Below, in pieces: positions 37,201-46,656 of a stretch of DNA of 64,000 bases. Every line of letters begins with the position of its first letter. Position 1 is the first letter of the stretch. Made by a program: the position numbers and the translations under genes. Origin of the DNA: Pelomyxa schiedti (Eukaryota > Evosea > Pelobiontida > Pelomyxidae); NCBI GenBank assembly GCA_020536535.1, contig JAHLWZ010000171.1:4584-68583 (forward strand). The letters are read 5' to 3'. The notes under the pieces were generated by a model that saw nothing but the letters and a program-made list of their open reading frames with translations, did no database searches and was not told the DNA's origin.

Positions 37201-37406
37201 GCGACGTGGCTAAATACGGCAGCCGCGACGGGGCGCCGGCTGAAGAGGCCCTGTTCACCAACATTGTGGGACTGGCGCTGGACCAATGGGGTGATGACCT
37301 GTACTTGGGAGACAAATCTGAGAGTCCCACAATCAGGGTGGTGCACGGCATAAAGGCACTACTTTCATCTTTCAAAGTAAAACCAAAAACACCAGCACAT
37401 GAATAA
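34216..37406 (+). CDS. RING-type (TRIM-NHL-like) protein
   Basis: Residues 1-155 are a Pro/Ser/Gly-rich, GC-rich leader. Then comes a RING-like zinc module: CKACLRTF, FLGCGDTLCRECV, and after an intron TCEKCPACLKLVPV, giving the C-x2-C ... C-x-x-C pairs. The next exons carry Lys/Glu-rich coiled coil (EIKSKILPLVAALLSQIASQ; MTKKFDEHNRRIETFAQEHR). A beta-rich segment near 35.8-36.2 kb follows, then NHL blades: FRQPHGVAIDSSGNLIVAD with NNCIRKVD, and FKAPSGVAFDSKGDLLVAD with NNAIRKID, with more degenerate blades to TGA/TAA 37406. The order RING-coiled coil-NHL is that of TRIM-NHL ubiquitin ligases, although no clear B-box is seen. The leader contains two copies of a roughly 50-base ARP(P/A)HTPSLS-coding repeat. 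Confidence 0.7.
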
Positions 37407-37497
37407 ACCCAATAAGATAACAACTATTTTGTACCTGTAAACCACAGAATTAATTTTTTTTCTACCTCTTGAAGATTTTGTTTTTGGTTTAAAGAAG

Positions 37498-37654
37498 GAA
37501 GGAGTTGCGATAAACGCAAACTCCACTCACAAAAATTACACTGCTGGGCTCCCTTGCGGGATCCATATCGGGTCTCTGACCTGAGTGCTAAGTCAGAAGC
37601 CACGACAGCACACCAGTCCTTTTTGATCAACGGTGTGCACAGTCAGGTATGTAT
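37498..37654 (-). ncRNA. U1 snRNA, variant copy (5' end AUACAUACCUG)
   Basis: Read from 37654 leftwards, the RNA starts ATACATACCTG. Stem-loop I (37638-37608) has a perfect 7-bp base GCACACC/GGTGTGC around a GATCA...AAGG loop, the U1-70K site. Stem-loop II (37597-37575) has a perfect TCTGAC/GTCAGA stem with loop TTAGCACTCAG, close to the U1A loop. Stem-loop III is CCCGCAAGGG with a GCAA loop. The Sm site AATTTTTG lies at 37537-37530. Stem-loop IV (37524-37501) is GGAGTT(T)GCG/CGCAACTCC. Order, spacing and total length of about 157 nt are those of U1. Compared with the second copy it carries A instead of U at RNA position 5. It should pair best with GUAUGU donors. Confidence 0.85.
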
Positions 37655-37786
37655 GAATCGAATTACTGTTTCCCCAGCGCAGAAACTTCCCGGAGGGTCC
37701 TGGGACAGTTATGGGTCACAGCAACCCATAATCGTCAGGCGAAACACCGTACCCTTGTTTCGCAGTTACTTGAGATCTCCAATCTC
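37655..37786. promoter_or_regulatory. Shared bidirectional region between two U1 snRNA genes
   Basis: The 132 bp between the two U1 5' ends must hold both promoters. An 8-bp inverted repeat, TTATGGGT and ACCCATAA with a 7-bp spacer, lies at 37709-37731. Its centre (37720) is the midpoint between the two 5' ends. Just upstream of each RNA are similar short blocks (AGTTACTTGAGATC and, on the other strand, AGTAATTCGATTC), which could be proximal elements. No TATA box is obvious. Confidence 0.5.
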
Positions 37787-37950
37787 ATACTTACCTGGTA
37801 CTCACAGGCACTGATCAATAAGGGTGTCTTGTGTATCAACATCTTTTCTCTTGCACTCTGGGCAGAGGTGTTGGTATGAGTCTCCGCAAGGGGATATCTA
37901 GTACACCATTTTTGAGAAGCCGAGGTCTGCGAAATTCGCAACCTCGCTAC
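37787..37950 (+). ncRNA. U1 snRNA (canonical 5' end AUACUUACCUG)
   Basis: The sequence begins ATACTTACCTGG, identical to the U1 5' end that pairs with CAG|GUAAGU donors. Stem-loop I holds GATCA at 37813 and AAGG in its loop (U1-70K site). Stem-loop II has the U1A-type loop TTGCACTC at 37851-37858 on a stem ATCAACA/TGTTGGT. Stem-loop III is TCTCC-GCAA-GGGGA. The Sm site ATTTTTG is at 37908-37914. Stem-loop IV (37919-37947) pairs GCCGAGG with CCTCGC. TGGTACT near the 5' end can pair with AGTACACCA before the Sm site (helix H). The predicted length is 164 nt, as in animals. No protein frame here is convincing. Confidence 0.92.
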
Positions 37951-38150
37951 AGTAAAAAAACAGAAAAAGACAGGTCTTTGTGCTTGGAACCTGGAGTTGT
38001 AGAGTTGGCTTGAGCTTTGTGCAAAAAAAAAACTGGAAAAAAAAAGGAAGCTGAAAGTGTTGACATTTTCACATTAACAGTACAAAGGCATAAAATATTG
38101 TTTTTAATGTCGTTGATAAAGGGCTCTAAATTTGGTTTTCTATAAGGAAA

Positions 38151-40495
38151 TTAGAAAGGGTGACGCCAAGAGTTTTTACAAACTGCTTGTGCGAGCCACA
38201 TGTGTCCTAAAGTGGCCTTTGCATCAGGTCTTTTACTTAACGGTACCAGTAAGCCCAAGGTGAACTGCGTTGCTTTTTGGCGTTTCATTTAGGGTGCTTT
38301 AATATTTGGAGAATACCTGCTGGTGATCTAAAACCCTTGGGTGGTTGCCTGATGTGTAATGCCTGTACATTTCTGTTTATATCATCCACTGTTATTCCCT
38401 CAAAAGGTTCCGCCCGGAACAACCTGTGGCGAGAAATTAACATAAAACAAGTTTGTAGGCAGCCATACAGATTGTATGTAATAACACCAAGCGCCCAGAT
38501 GTCCGCCTTTAAATCATATTGTCCAACTAACACCTCTGGTGCTAAAACACATTAGAATAAATTGATGACAAAGAGGTGGGTACCCATGTAACCAGGGGTA
38601 CCACATAAAGTTGTAAGCCACTCGTATTGAAGAATCTTGGACATTTCAAAGTCCTACATTGCAAATTACATTGGTTCCTCTAAGTGTGGGTGGAAACCGC
38701 AATTTTTACTCTCCTGTAGTCTGGGCACAGAAGGACGTTAGCCGGCTGCAATAAGTGAGAATGAGGATGTAATGGGGGGGAGGAAGTAACGTAGGACCTT
38801 CATATCCCTGTATTTGTTTTTAAAATGCGGGTTAGGGTGAAGAGTTTATGCATCGAGCTTGTAAGAAACCTGTGGGCAATAGCACGAGAGTGCAAGAATG
38901 AAAGCCCTGCGACTAATTGAAATACTATCTCGGCAACAACATCTTCCTCTATGTAATTATTCATATGAATGAAGCTGTGAAGATCACCCCCAGCACAGCT
39001 GCAAGTAGTAATTAAGAATGCTTCAAGGTTGAAATAACTCACTATTCTGTTATTAAACAAATTGCGTCAGGTTTCCATCCTACATCCAGTAGCTCTAGTA
39101 AATTTCTGTGCTTCTTTCCTTCGGCAGGTGATACAACACTTTGAAGTGATGAAGATGATATCTTGATAATTTTGGCCACAAATGTTTGCTTGTTGTGCGT
39201 GACTTTGTAAACAGAACTACAGCTGGTAGATCTATTGTAGGAAAATGGACATAAGAAAAAAAAAAGACTAAAAAAGAAGGGACAGCACTGTGCGGGTGAT
39301 AAACAGTCATAGTTGACGTTGGCGTAGTACTCTTTATTATTAACACATATCCGTAGGATGCCACTTGGTTCCGCTGTCTTGAGTGAGTAGAAGTTGTACA
39401 AGCATAATGTACCATGAATTTCTAACGAGTTGCAAGTAGGTGTAGATACAGGGTGAATGCTACTAGGAGAAGGGAGAGGTGAAGTGTGGTGTGGCGACGG
39501 GGGCGAATCATTGTAGTGGTTTGTCTGAGTGACGGAGATATCTCTTCCCGTATTGATGTTATGTGACATTGGAGGAGTTCGTTGCACCAAGGTTGTCTGC
39601 TGGGGGATGTCGATTGTGTTTCCGGGAATAACACATTCCTCGAACAGCTTTTTCCCCCTTGCAGAATCAGTGTCCTCTTTCGCTACAAAATAGCCTCAGA
39701 ACCGCTTAAGAAGGGGGAAAAAAAAAAAAAAACCAAACCTCCACTGTCACCGTGAGGAAGATAGCCCCGCGTTGCACAGGTCCCATTCAGCGCCACTGAA
39801 GGTCCCAAAATGCCACCAGGAGTAGGCCTGGAACCAATGCCAGTCACTACTTGGAGAGGCATGATATTGGTACTAATCACCGGGGGCGGCATGTTGGTAA
39901 TGTTGGAAGACGCCGTTGGAGGCCTCGAGGACGTGCCCTGGTAAACCGTTCCGGGAATGTCCCTTGAGAAGTCAAACGTCGCGGACGAGAGCGCAGAGGC
40001 CAGCGACGGCGGGGGCAGGCGCGTGTTGGCCGACTTTGCGAGGTGGCGCGGCTGCGGATTATGGGTCGCCAGGCACGAGGAGGCAGGCGACGGGTACGGC
40101 GACTGCGACGGCGACGACAAGGTAGGCCGCTCGCGAGGATACGGGCCGTGGCACACCGTCGACGCAATCGCCGTTGTAGGCAAGGACAACGACTCGGGGT
40201 AATACAAGTTCGGGTGCGCAGGAAACGCAGGCTCGGTAAGCGCAGTCATGGACGTGGACGTGGACGTCGACGTCGATGTGGATGGGAATGTGAATGCCGA
40301 TGTGGTGGGTGTGGTTGGGAACGCGGACGTGGAAGTGGAAGTGGAAGAGGAAGTGGGTGGGCGAGATGAAGTGTGGTGGTGTGGGGGAGGGCCTCGGTTT
40401 CGAGCGTAGTTGTTGTTCGAATGCGGTAAAGCATTAGGGAATGGATCGAAGGGGAGCGCGTTTGGGTTCATCATGCCGCCACCGCCTCTATACAT
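38151..40495 (-). CDS. Serine/threonine protein kinase with long disordered N-terminus and DFE motif
   Basis: The first exon (40495-39750) is a Ser/Thr/Pro-rich disordered tail. The kinase domain begins about 39.25 kb: SVYKVTHNKQTFVAKIIKI has the beta-3 lysine. Then follow the alpha-C region, YCAGGDLHSFIH, and AEIVFQLVAGLSFLHSRAIAHR. A 10-nt microexon (38798-38807) completes HRDMK, followed by PANVLLCPDYR. The metal-binding motif reads DFEMSK instead of DFG. Then come TLCGTPGYM, APEVLVGQYDLKADIWALGVITYNLYG, and near the end LLVPLSKRPDAKATLGHMWL, with the stop at 38151-38153. The lysine, HRD aspartate and DFG aspartate are present, so activity is plausible. Subfamily is uncertain (CAMK-like lobe). 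Confidence 0.8.
38798..38807 (-). other. 10-nt microexon in the kinase catalytic loop
   Basis: GGATATGAAG is flanked by a good acceptor (ATACAG) and donor (GTCCTA). It is the only piece that restores the HRDMKPANVLL catalytic loop in phase between exons ending CACAG and starting CCGGCTAAC. Inclusion is inferred from the protein family. Confidence 0.7.
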
Positions 40496-40704
40496 CTATT
40501 GCGGTGCGCGTCCGTTGTTGATAAGTGTTCGAGTTACGGAGGTGACTTCTTTTTTTTTTTTGAGTTTTTTGGTTTTTTTGCCATTCCATGAAGCGCTTTT
40601 CGTCGGAGCAGATGAACTTGAGTTTCTCATTCTACAAACAACGGGTTCGTCCGTCGGGTAGTTCTGGATAAAGGAAACACTTTCCAGGGGGTGCTTGTTT
40701 TTTT

Positions 40705-42473
40705 TTACTGGTTCTTGCATTCTGGGGGTGGTGCTGGTGCTCCTGGTGTTGAATCTGGCGTGGACCCAGTGGGCGCAGATGGGGAGAAAAGGGATTTTTC
40801 CTTGAGAGGTTTCCCGCGCCTTGCCTTTTTTTGAGTGAGAACCTGGGTACTACCAAGAGAAAGGAGAGAAACTCACGACTTGTGGGGCACATCTTGGCCT
40901 CTTGGATTTGGGTCCTCCATAGTGCCGAGGCATTGCCTTTTCCTCGTCCTCTTCGTCGCCCTCGCCCTCTTCGTCTTCCTCCTGCTCTTCGCCTTCGTCA
41001 TCATCTTCCTCATCTTCGTCATCGTCATCACTGTCTCCTGGTGGGCCCTCTTCATCACTCGCAGTGCTTTCAGACACGACTTCGCCCAAATACCACTTCA
41101 GGGCATTGGGACATATATCATCCTTGAACTGTATTCCGACTGTGTGCCTATTTAAGTCGAAAAAAAAGGCTTGGGGGAAGAAACCTTCTACATCCAGGCT
41201 TCGTTGTTCTTCTTCCTGCTCAGTGATTATCTATGAATGAAGGAAAGGAAATATGATCATTACCAGGGGCTCAGGATCACCTAGTAACGCTGGCAATGGT
41301 GTGAAGAACTCAAAGAAAGAGGGTCTTGGGGCTTTCATAATAGCAACCTTCCCCTTTGCTTTCTTCCTGGAGATAATTTAGAACGGAGAATTTCGGGCTT
41401 TAAAAAGGGAACCTCCGCGTCATGACAGTGAGGTCTTTCCCATCTTTCCAGTTAGGTTTTGCGCTACAGGACGTTACATCCTAACATTAAAAGTCGGACA
41501 ACCTGTCTGCATGGTGGAATTGAGATTCTGGGTCCTCTGCAGATTCAAAAAAGAAATAGGACTTGAACAGTGCAGCATCAGTAAAGAATGGGTTTGGAGC
41601 AAAAGTGAAAGTTAATTTGAAACCGCACTGAAGTGTTTTAGGGAATGGAGAATTGGGAAGGAAAGGGATGCAAACCAGGTATCGCTCTTTGCCATCAATA
41701 ATAGTAGGGTTTTCCTTTGGTAAATTCTCAACAGAAATATCTTGCAGGAAATCCAAGGCTTCTGGATCGTGAGGTGACAAGTGGGAAAGCTGGCACAGCG
41801 TCTCGTTGTGAAGAATAGCTTTCCGCCAAAACTGTGGTATGCCTTTACCTTTTTATTTCCAGTCACTTTGTGGTCCTTTTTTTTAAAAAAAAAAAAATAC
41901 ATGGGGCAGTGGGTGCAGAGGCATCAGCCACAAACCCGGCACATTGTTCTTCACTAGGTTCTTGATCTCCTTTCACAATTGCACCTCGCTGTAAGGGAAG
42001 GGAATTTTTCGGTAGAAAGCATTCTTGGTTACCTTATCAAAGAGTGGCTTGGCCAACAACTCATACTTATGTTCCAATTGCTCTTGTTCTTCCCGTAATT
42101 GCTTCATAAGTTTCGCATGTTCGTCCTTCACAATTCTTTATAAGCTAGATGCCACGGATGTTGAAAAAAAAAAAAAAAACCTCATAAAATGCACCCACAA
42201 AATCGTTACCTGAATAGACCGCAACGCGTGCAACCGTTTCCTTACATCGTTAGACAAGTTGTCGTCCAGAGGCTTCTTCGTCGCCGCAGCCGAAAGCGGG
42301 AACGCGGGCAGCACAAGCGAACCTGGGGCAGAAAACAGCGACGCTGTCGGCGGTGCTGCAGCAGCCGTCGTGGCGCTCGCCGCCGTGGCCACGGTGCTGG
42401 TCGCGGCTGAGGACGACGAAGAAGAAGGCGTAGCCGGAACAGACGTGAAGAGACCTGATGGCTTGTGTGACAT
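40705..42473 (-). CDS. NAP1: Nucleosome assembly protein 1 (NAP1 family)
   Basis: The ATG at 42471-42473 opens a Ser/Thr/Ala-rich tail. Then LSNDVRKRLHALRSIQ begins the long NAP dimerisation helix, continued by exons encoding LMKQLREEQEQLEHKYELLAKPLFDK-like sequence near 42.05-42.12 kb. The exon at 41487-41902 gives EALDFLQDISVENLP, then FKLTFTFAPNPFFTD and KSYFFFE, the NAP earmuff strands. The C-terminus is a strongly acidic stretch (40930-41070), a basic motif (KSKRPR) and a last exon that ends PPPECKNQ with TAA at 40705-40707. NAP1 chaperones H2A-H2B and moves between nucleus and cytoplasm. The final CKNQ is a CaaX-type prenylation box, as in animal NAP1L1 (CKQQ). Confidence 0.9.
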
Positions 42474-42929
42474 GCTGCTGCTTAAGGCCGATTTAATTAG
42501 ACGGAAGGCAATTCCACTTAGGGGCGGACAATAAAACTGTTGTTTATACAAAAACGTGTGGAACTGTCCAAAAAAAATCTGTTGGTGAAGTGATGCTCAA
42601 TACATGACGTGGAAGGTCACCATGCAGAGCACAAATCTACCGGTTTATGAATCTGCCACAGACATGACCCGTTTCCCGCGCATTTAGGGACCCGAACAAA
42701 CGGCGCCCAGGCTATAATCCCGCCACTTGCCAAAAACTGGGTCGCAGCTGAACCAACCTGAGCCATCCCGTGGTGCGGTAGACTTAAGGGCTGTGGTACC
42801 AATCACAGGTTTCTCTGCCGCATTCCGTCTTGCACTTCCCTGTCGTTTGGATTATGGGTTCCGAAAAGTAAATCACCAACTTCGTGGGGGGTTTCGCTGA
42901 ACAATCGGTGTAATTGGGAGCGCTCCGGT
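42474..42929. other. Intergenic region between divergent NAP1 and TMEM181-like genes
   Basis: This 456-bp region must contain both promoters. Short frames exist on both strands but have no recognisable protein. The stretch 42690-42840 is GC-richer than usual spacers here, with several self-complementary segments. I looked for SRP, RNase P and U4/U5/U6 hallmarks and found none that hold. Confidence 0.4.
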
Positions 42930-45000
42930 ATGCAACCTGTTGCCATTCCTGCGAGAGTGGACGTGACTGGATCACGTCGTTTAGCTTTGGTTTTCGGTGC
43001 AGGGTTTTTGGTGGTGCTGTGTGCCGTCATCATTGGGCCCACTGCGTGCCCAGAGGCCGCCACCTCGACGCACTACTTCGCGTACGAATGCGACAACAAC
43101 TCCCACTTGTGGGATCCAGACAATTGCCACGGTGTCCAGATGTCGAATGTGAGTGTGCAATTGCCCAATTGACACAGCCAACACCCATTTTTGGCCTAGA
43201 CATTTGTTATTTGGCAAATTTAATACCTGAACTAGAGCACGTCACACTGGGTCAAGGTTTTACCGTCAATAGACTTGTTTAATCGATTTTGGATTGTTAC
43301 TGCCACCCCGTATTATAAAGATTATACAAACCAAGGCATGGATAGATTTTTTTTTGTCCCCCTTCTAAGCTCCACGAAGAAGAAGACATTAGACAGGACA
43401 TGATTATCAATGTAAGCTTGTCTTATAGAGAGGCATCTTCCACTTGGAGTGATTATGTGGTGGGCCAAAGTGTGGAAAGTGAAGTTTCATGTCCAGTTGA
43501 GGTTTAATTGCATGTTTTGTTGAATTTGTAACAAATATGTTACTCCAGCTAGTTCAGGAGACCAAAGGTGGGTGTATCAGCATCCCTCTCATAGTTGAGG
43601 TACTCAGAAGAAATAAAGAAAAATCAATGACCCTCAAAAGCAAGTTGTGAGACATCCTGAGTGGCTCATAAATGTAAATTTTGTTGACCCTGGCTCATTC
43701 ATTGGCGATGTCAAGTTTTCGGTACTTGTGAAAAATGCTCCTTCTTTCTAAGACTGCTGTAGTTTGCGACAGGAAACACCTCATATTCCATGATGCAGGT
43801 CCCCTTCACTTCTCTTGATTCTTCTGATCCGTTGTTAGTTGGCCATCAATATTGTATTTGTAGGACTGTCAGCTGTGATAGTTATAATAACTGTTGTGCA
43901 TATGCGGAAAATTAATTTGATGCAGTGGAATTTTGATCAACGGTTAAGATTCTTGGTAATAAAGAAGCCTAATATCTGAACAGTTTTCTGCTTGCACTGG
44001 CTGTTGGTCTTCTATTATTTGACAGTAGTCTTTTTCTATTATTTGGAAGTTTGTGCTCATTTGAATCCAAAGATCCCTTTTACTCTATGCGTTTTCTTGT
44101 TGCCAGCTGGTTTTTCTTATTTCTCGATTCCGTATTTGGTGCTTGCTTCAGTACAATTCTTCTGTTGTATTGGCTATTTTCCTTTGAGAAAGCACGCAAG
44201 GTAAAAGCCTATCACAAAAATGGCAGGTGCTCAAACTGCTTGGCAGAGTGGGAAGAAACAGTCTACTTTTAGTATAGGCATGAAGCTCGCTTGTGCTTCA
44301 CTTTTCTTCGTTTTCGTGGTCATAATGTATTCCTGGAGAGAGTGTGTAATGTGAAAATATTTTCCACTCGTTTACTTACACATTAGTATTGTGGACAAAA
44401 AAGATCCCATATTCGGGACCACCTCAACGATGTCTGGTGCCTTGGTTTGGTCACCCTTCTTCCTTCCCGCAGCTAAGTAAAACTAGGCTTTCATGGTTCT
44501 TGGCATTGTAATGTTTCTCCTGTGTTCTTTTTGGGCAATAATTCTTGGTGTTACGGGACTTTCCGCTGCACTAAAAAGGAAGTCTCCAATAGTTAGGTCA
44601 CTTCCATTACCTTTTTTTGCCAAAACTAATTGAATGCAGATTTATATTCCTTGGAATTCCTTCCGTAGTTGTGGCATTGTCTGAAATAGCTGCGCTTTTC
44701 GAGGTAGTTTTTAATCCCAAGGAATCAGGTAAACCCTGTCCATATTCCGCAAACTTATTCTAAGGCTATGCAGCCACCGAGTACCTTTACTTCCTTGTCA
44801 TCAAGAATGTGTTTGTTTGCCTTGTCACCTACGGGCTTCTACCTCCACATTCCTTTATAGCCTCCCACACCCAAAAGGTAGAGGCAGCACAAGAGGAAGA
44901 AGAAAACGTGGCCGAGATGAGAACCCACTTGGTACCCACAACAAACAGTATCAACACCAACAAAACCCAACACAATCCCACGACTACAACAACAGAATAG
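42930..45000 (+). CDS. TMEM181-like (GOST family) multi-pass membrane protein
   Basis: The first exon starts MQPVAIPARVD and has one signal-anchor helix (LALVFGAGFLVVLCAVIIG) followed by a Cys-containing luminal region. Middle exons encode LHEEEDIRQDMIINVSLSY and SSTWSDYVVGQSVESEV, a beta-rich extracellular domain. From 43.85 kb several membrane helices follow. The block DPFYSMRFLVASWFFLFLDSV, then ACFSTILLLYWLFSFEKAR, matches TMEM181's NDPFFPLSFLVNSW region. Further helices (MVLGIVMFLLCSFWAIILGV; FVCLVTYGLLPPHSF) and a hydrophilic Thr/Asn tail end at TAG 44998-45000. The layout is an N-terminal luminal domain followed by about seven helices. The family is linked to trafficking and signalling. 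Many introns are only approximate. Confidence 0.65.
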
Positions 45001-45057
45001 TAAATACTATAAACAAGATTTATTCTTTCACCTGTAAATACAATGCTGGTGTTTGCT

Positions 45058-46410
45058 TCAGGTGTCCCCATGGGGTTCTGGGTTTTTATGTGACCTTTCA
45101 GCTTCATATCTTCTAAAAGCATCTGTACAGGAATCGGCAGTTGCACCTGGTAAGTTGGGTATCAAGTCAGTGGGCAGAGTGGAGATGTCAAAGTCATTGG
45201 GAAGCGGAAATTGGGGAGTTGAGCAAATGGTGATTCTATCTGCTGCCACATCAGTCATTGCAAAGAATCTCAATTCTGGACCGCCAGCAGTGGTTGCCAC
45301 TGTTAGGGCGTTGCTTTCTACCTCTGGTGGTTGTGTGGGTGTTGGTGACTCGATTATTAGGCCTCCCTGCAGGATTCCATCTTTCCAGAACCACACCATA
45401 CATTTACTGATTGTGGAGCCTTCTGTGTTGATTGGATGTGCTTTGTTCAGCAAAACGCCGATTCTCGCTCCAGTTTTGTAGTATTGAGGCCAGCGTCCGT
45501 GTCCAGCATATGCAAGATTGAAAACCGTTCCTCCAGCTGCAAAACCGGATCGGTAGTTGTTGTAGGACCACAAATGAGGGTTTCTAATAACATCGTACCT
45601 GTGGAGAGAATTGTGAGAGGGGAAGACTAAGGCACCACGTACCCAGTTACTTTGGCGGCAGCCTCTGCACTGTCTGTAATTCCCACCCACAGTTCATCAT
45701 TAAAGTTCGTAACTGTCCAACCCAGGTTGTTGGGTTCATTTAACAAATACCAATATCACACATACGAAATTCAACAAAGGCCAAATCGGTATTAATTGGA
45801 AACGTAACTCCAAGACTTGCATCAGGTGAGTTACACTTCTTGACTATTACGTTGCTGCGCTTTGTAAGAAATGATTTTGAGAGAAAAAGGTCATTTACTG
45901 TCTAGGAAACGTCAAGTGGGCATTGTTATATTGTTCATCAAACTGTATTGCACCAACGAGATGCTTATACATTATATACCAATCCATCCCCTCTCTCTGT
46001 TTGACCAACGGCTGATGCCAGAAATCTCGACTATTTGGGTGTTTATTCCATTTGTCAGATAAAGTAAAGTCAGGAAACGATACAGATAGATGGTCCTCCA
46101 CACATTCGTTGACATGAACCAGTCATTCCACTCCTTGTTAATTTGAGGGTTCAGTGAAAAACAAAAAATATGTACAAAAAAAAAAAAAAAAAAACATTCA
46201 CCTACCCTACACACACGCCTACATAGTGACACGGTGTGCGTACTGAGATATACAGCAACCTCCTCAGTCAAGGTTGCCATCACTCTCCTCACTAACTCGG
46301 TTAGTTGCAGGTCCACAACTACTGCTTCAGCCTCATGTGCAGGCTCCGAGGCCTGCCGAGTACAGTCAAAATCTGTCCCATCATCGCCGTCGGCACTGAT
46401 GTGGAGAAGA
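45058..46410 (-). CDS. F-box/SPRY-domain protein (FBXO45-like)
   Basis: The N-terminal exon (about 46410-46220) has TELVRRVMATLTEEVAVYLS and SLCRRV. After an intron with a poly-T tract it continues NKEWNDWFMSTNVWRTIYL; together these form an F-box. Later exons give ELWVGITDSAEAAAKVTG and RYDVIRNPHLWSYNNYRSG, then YYKTGARIGVLLNK and MVWFWKDGILQGG, the core strands of a SPRY domain. The pairing of one F-box with one SPRY domain and little else is that of FBXO45/Fsn-1, a substrate receptor of an atypical Skp1-PHR ubiquitin ligase. The exact start is not resolved. The last 60 residues are Pro/Thr-rich. The gene converges on the TMEM181-like gene, with only about 57 bp between stop codons. Confidence 0.65.
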
Positions 46411-46656
46411 GTGTGAGAAGAAAACCTTGGCGACAGAATCCCTCCCCCATCGGAACAACGCCGAAGCTAGACTCCGCATTGTGGGAGTGAACAGTTGACA
46501 ATCTACAGATGCTGCTCGCGGGCGATTCGAACCACGCTCCAGACTATTCTCGTTATCCCTGGCGTCTAGACTCGCAAAAAAAAAAAAAATAAAGTCCTCC
46601 AGAGGTCGATTCGGAAAGAAAGGGAAACAGCAAACAAAAAAAAAAAAATAAACGGA

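Noticed and set aside
37554-37879. Short plus-strand protein frames of 76-86 codons
   Set aside because: They overlap both structured U1 RNAs and their promoter; no protein family fits.
40043-40369. Plus-strand Arg/Gly-rich frame
   Set aside because: It is antisense to the Ser/Pro-rich N-terminal exon of the minus-strand kinase; composition only.
42600-42850. SRP (7SL) RNA suggested by a TATAATCCCGCC-like segment
   Set aside because: The domain IV loop motifs of SRP RNA are not found in a consistent order on either strand.
46505-46592. Possible tRNA on the minus strand with a GTTCGAATC B-box
   Set aside because: The T-arm does not pair (mismatches next to the loop) and no acceptor stem or A-box can be built.
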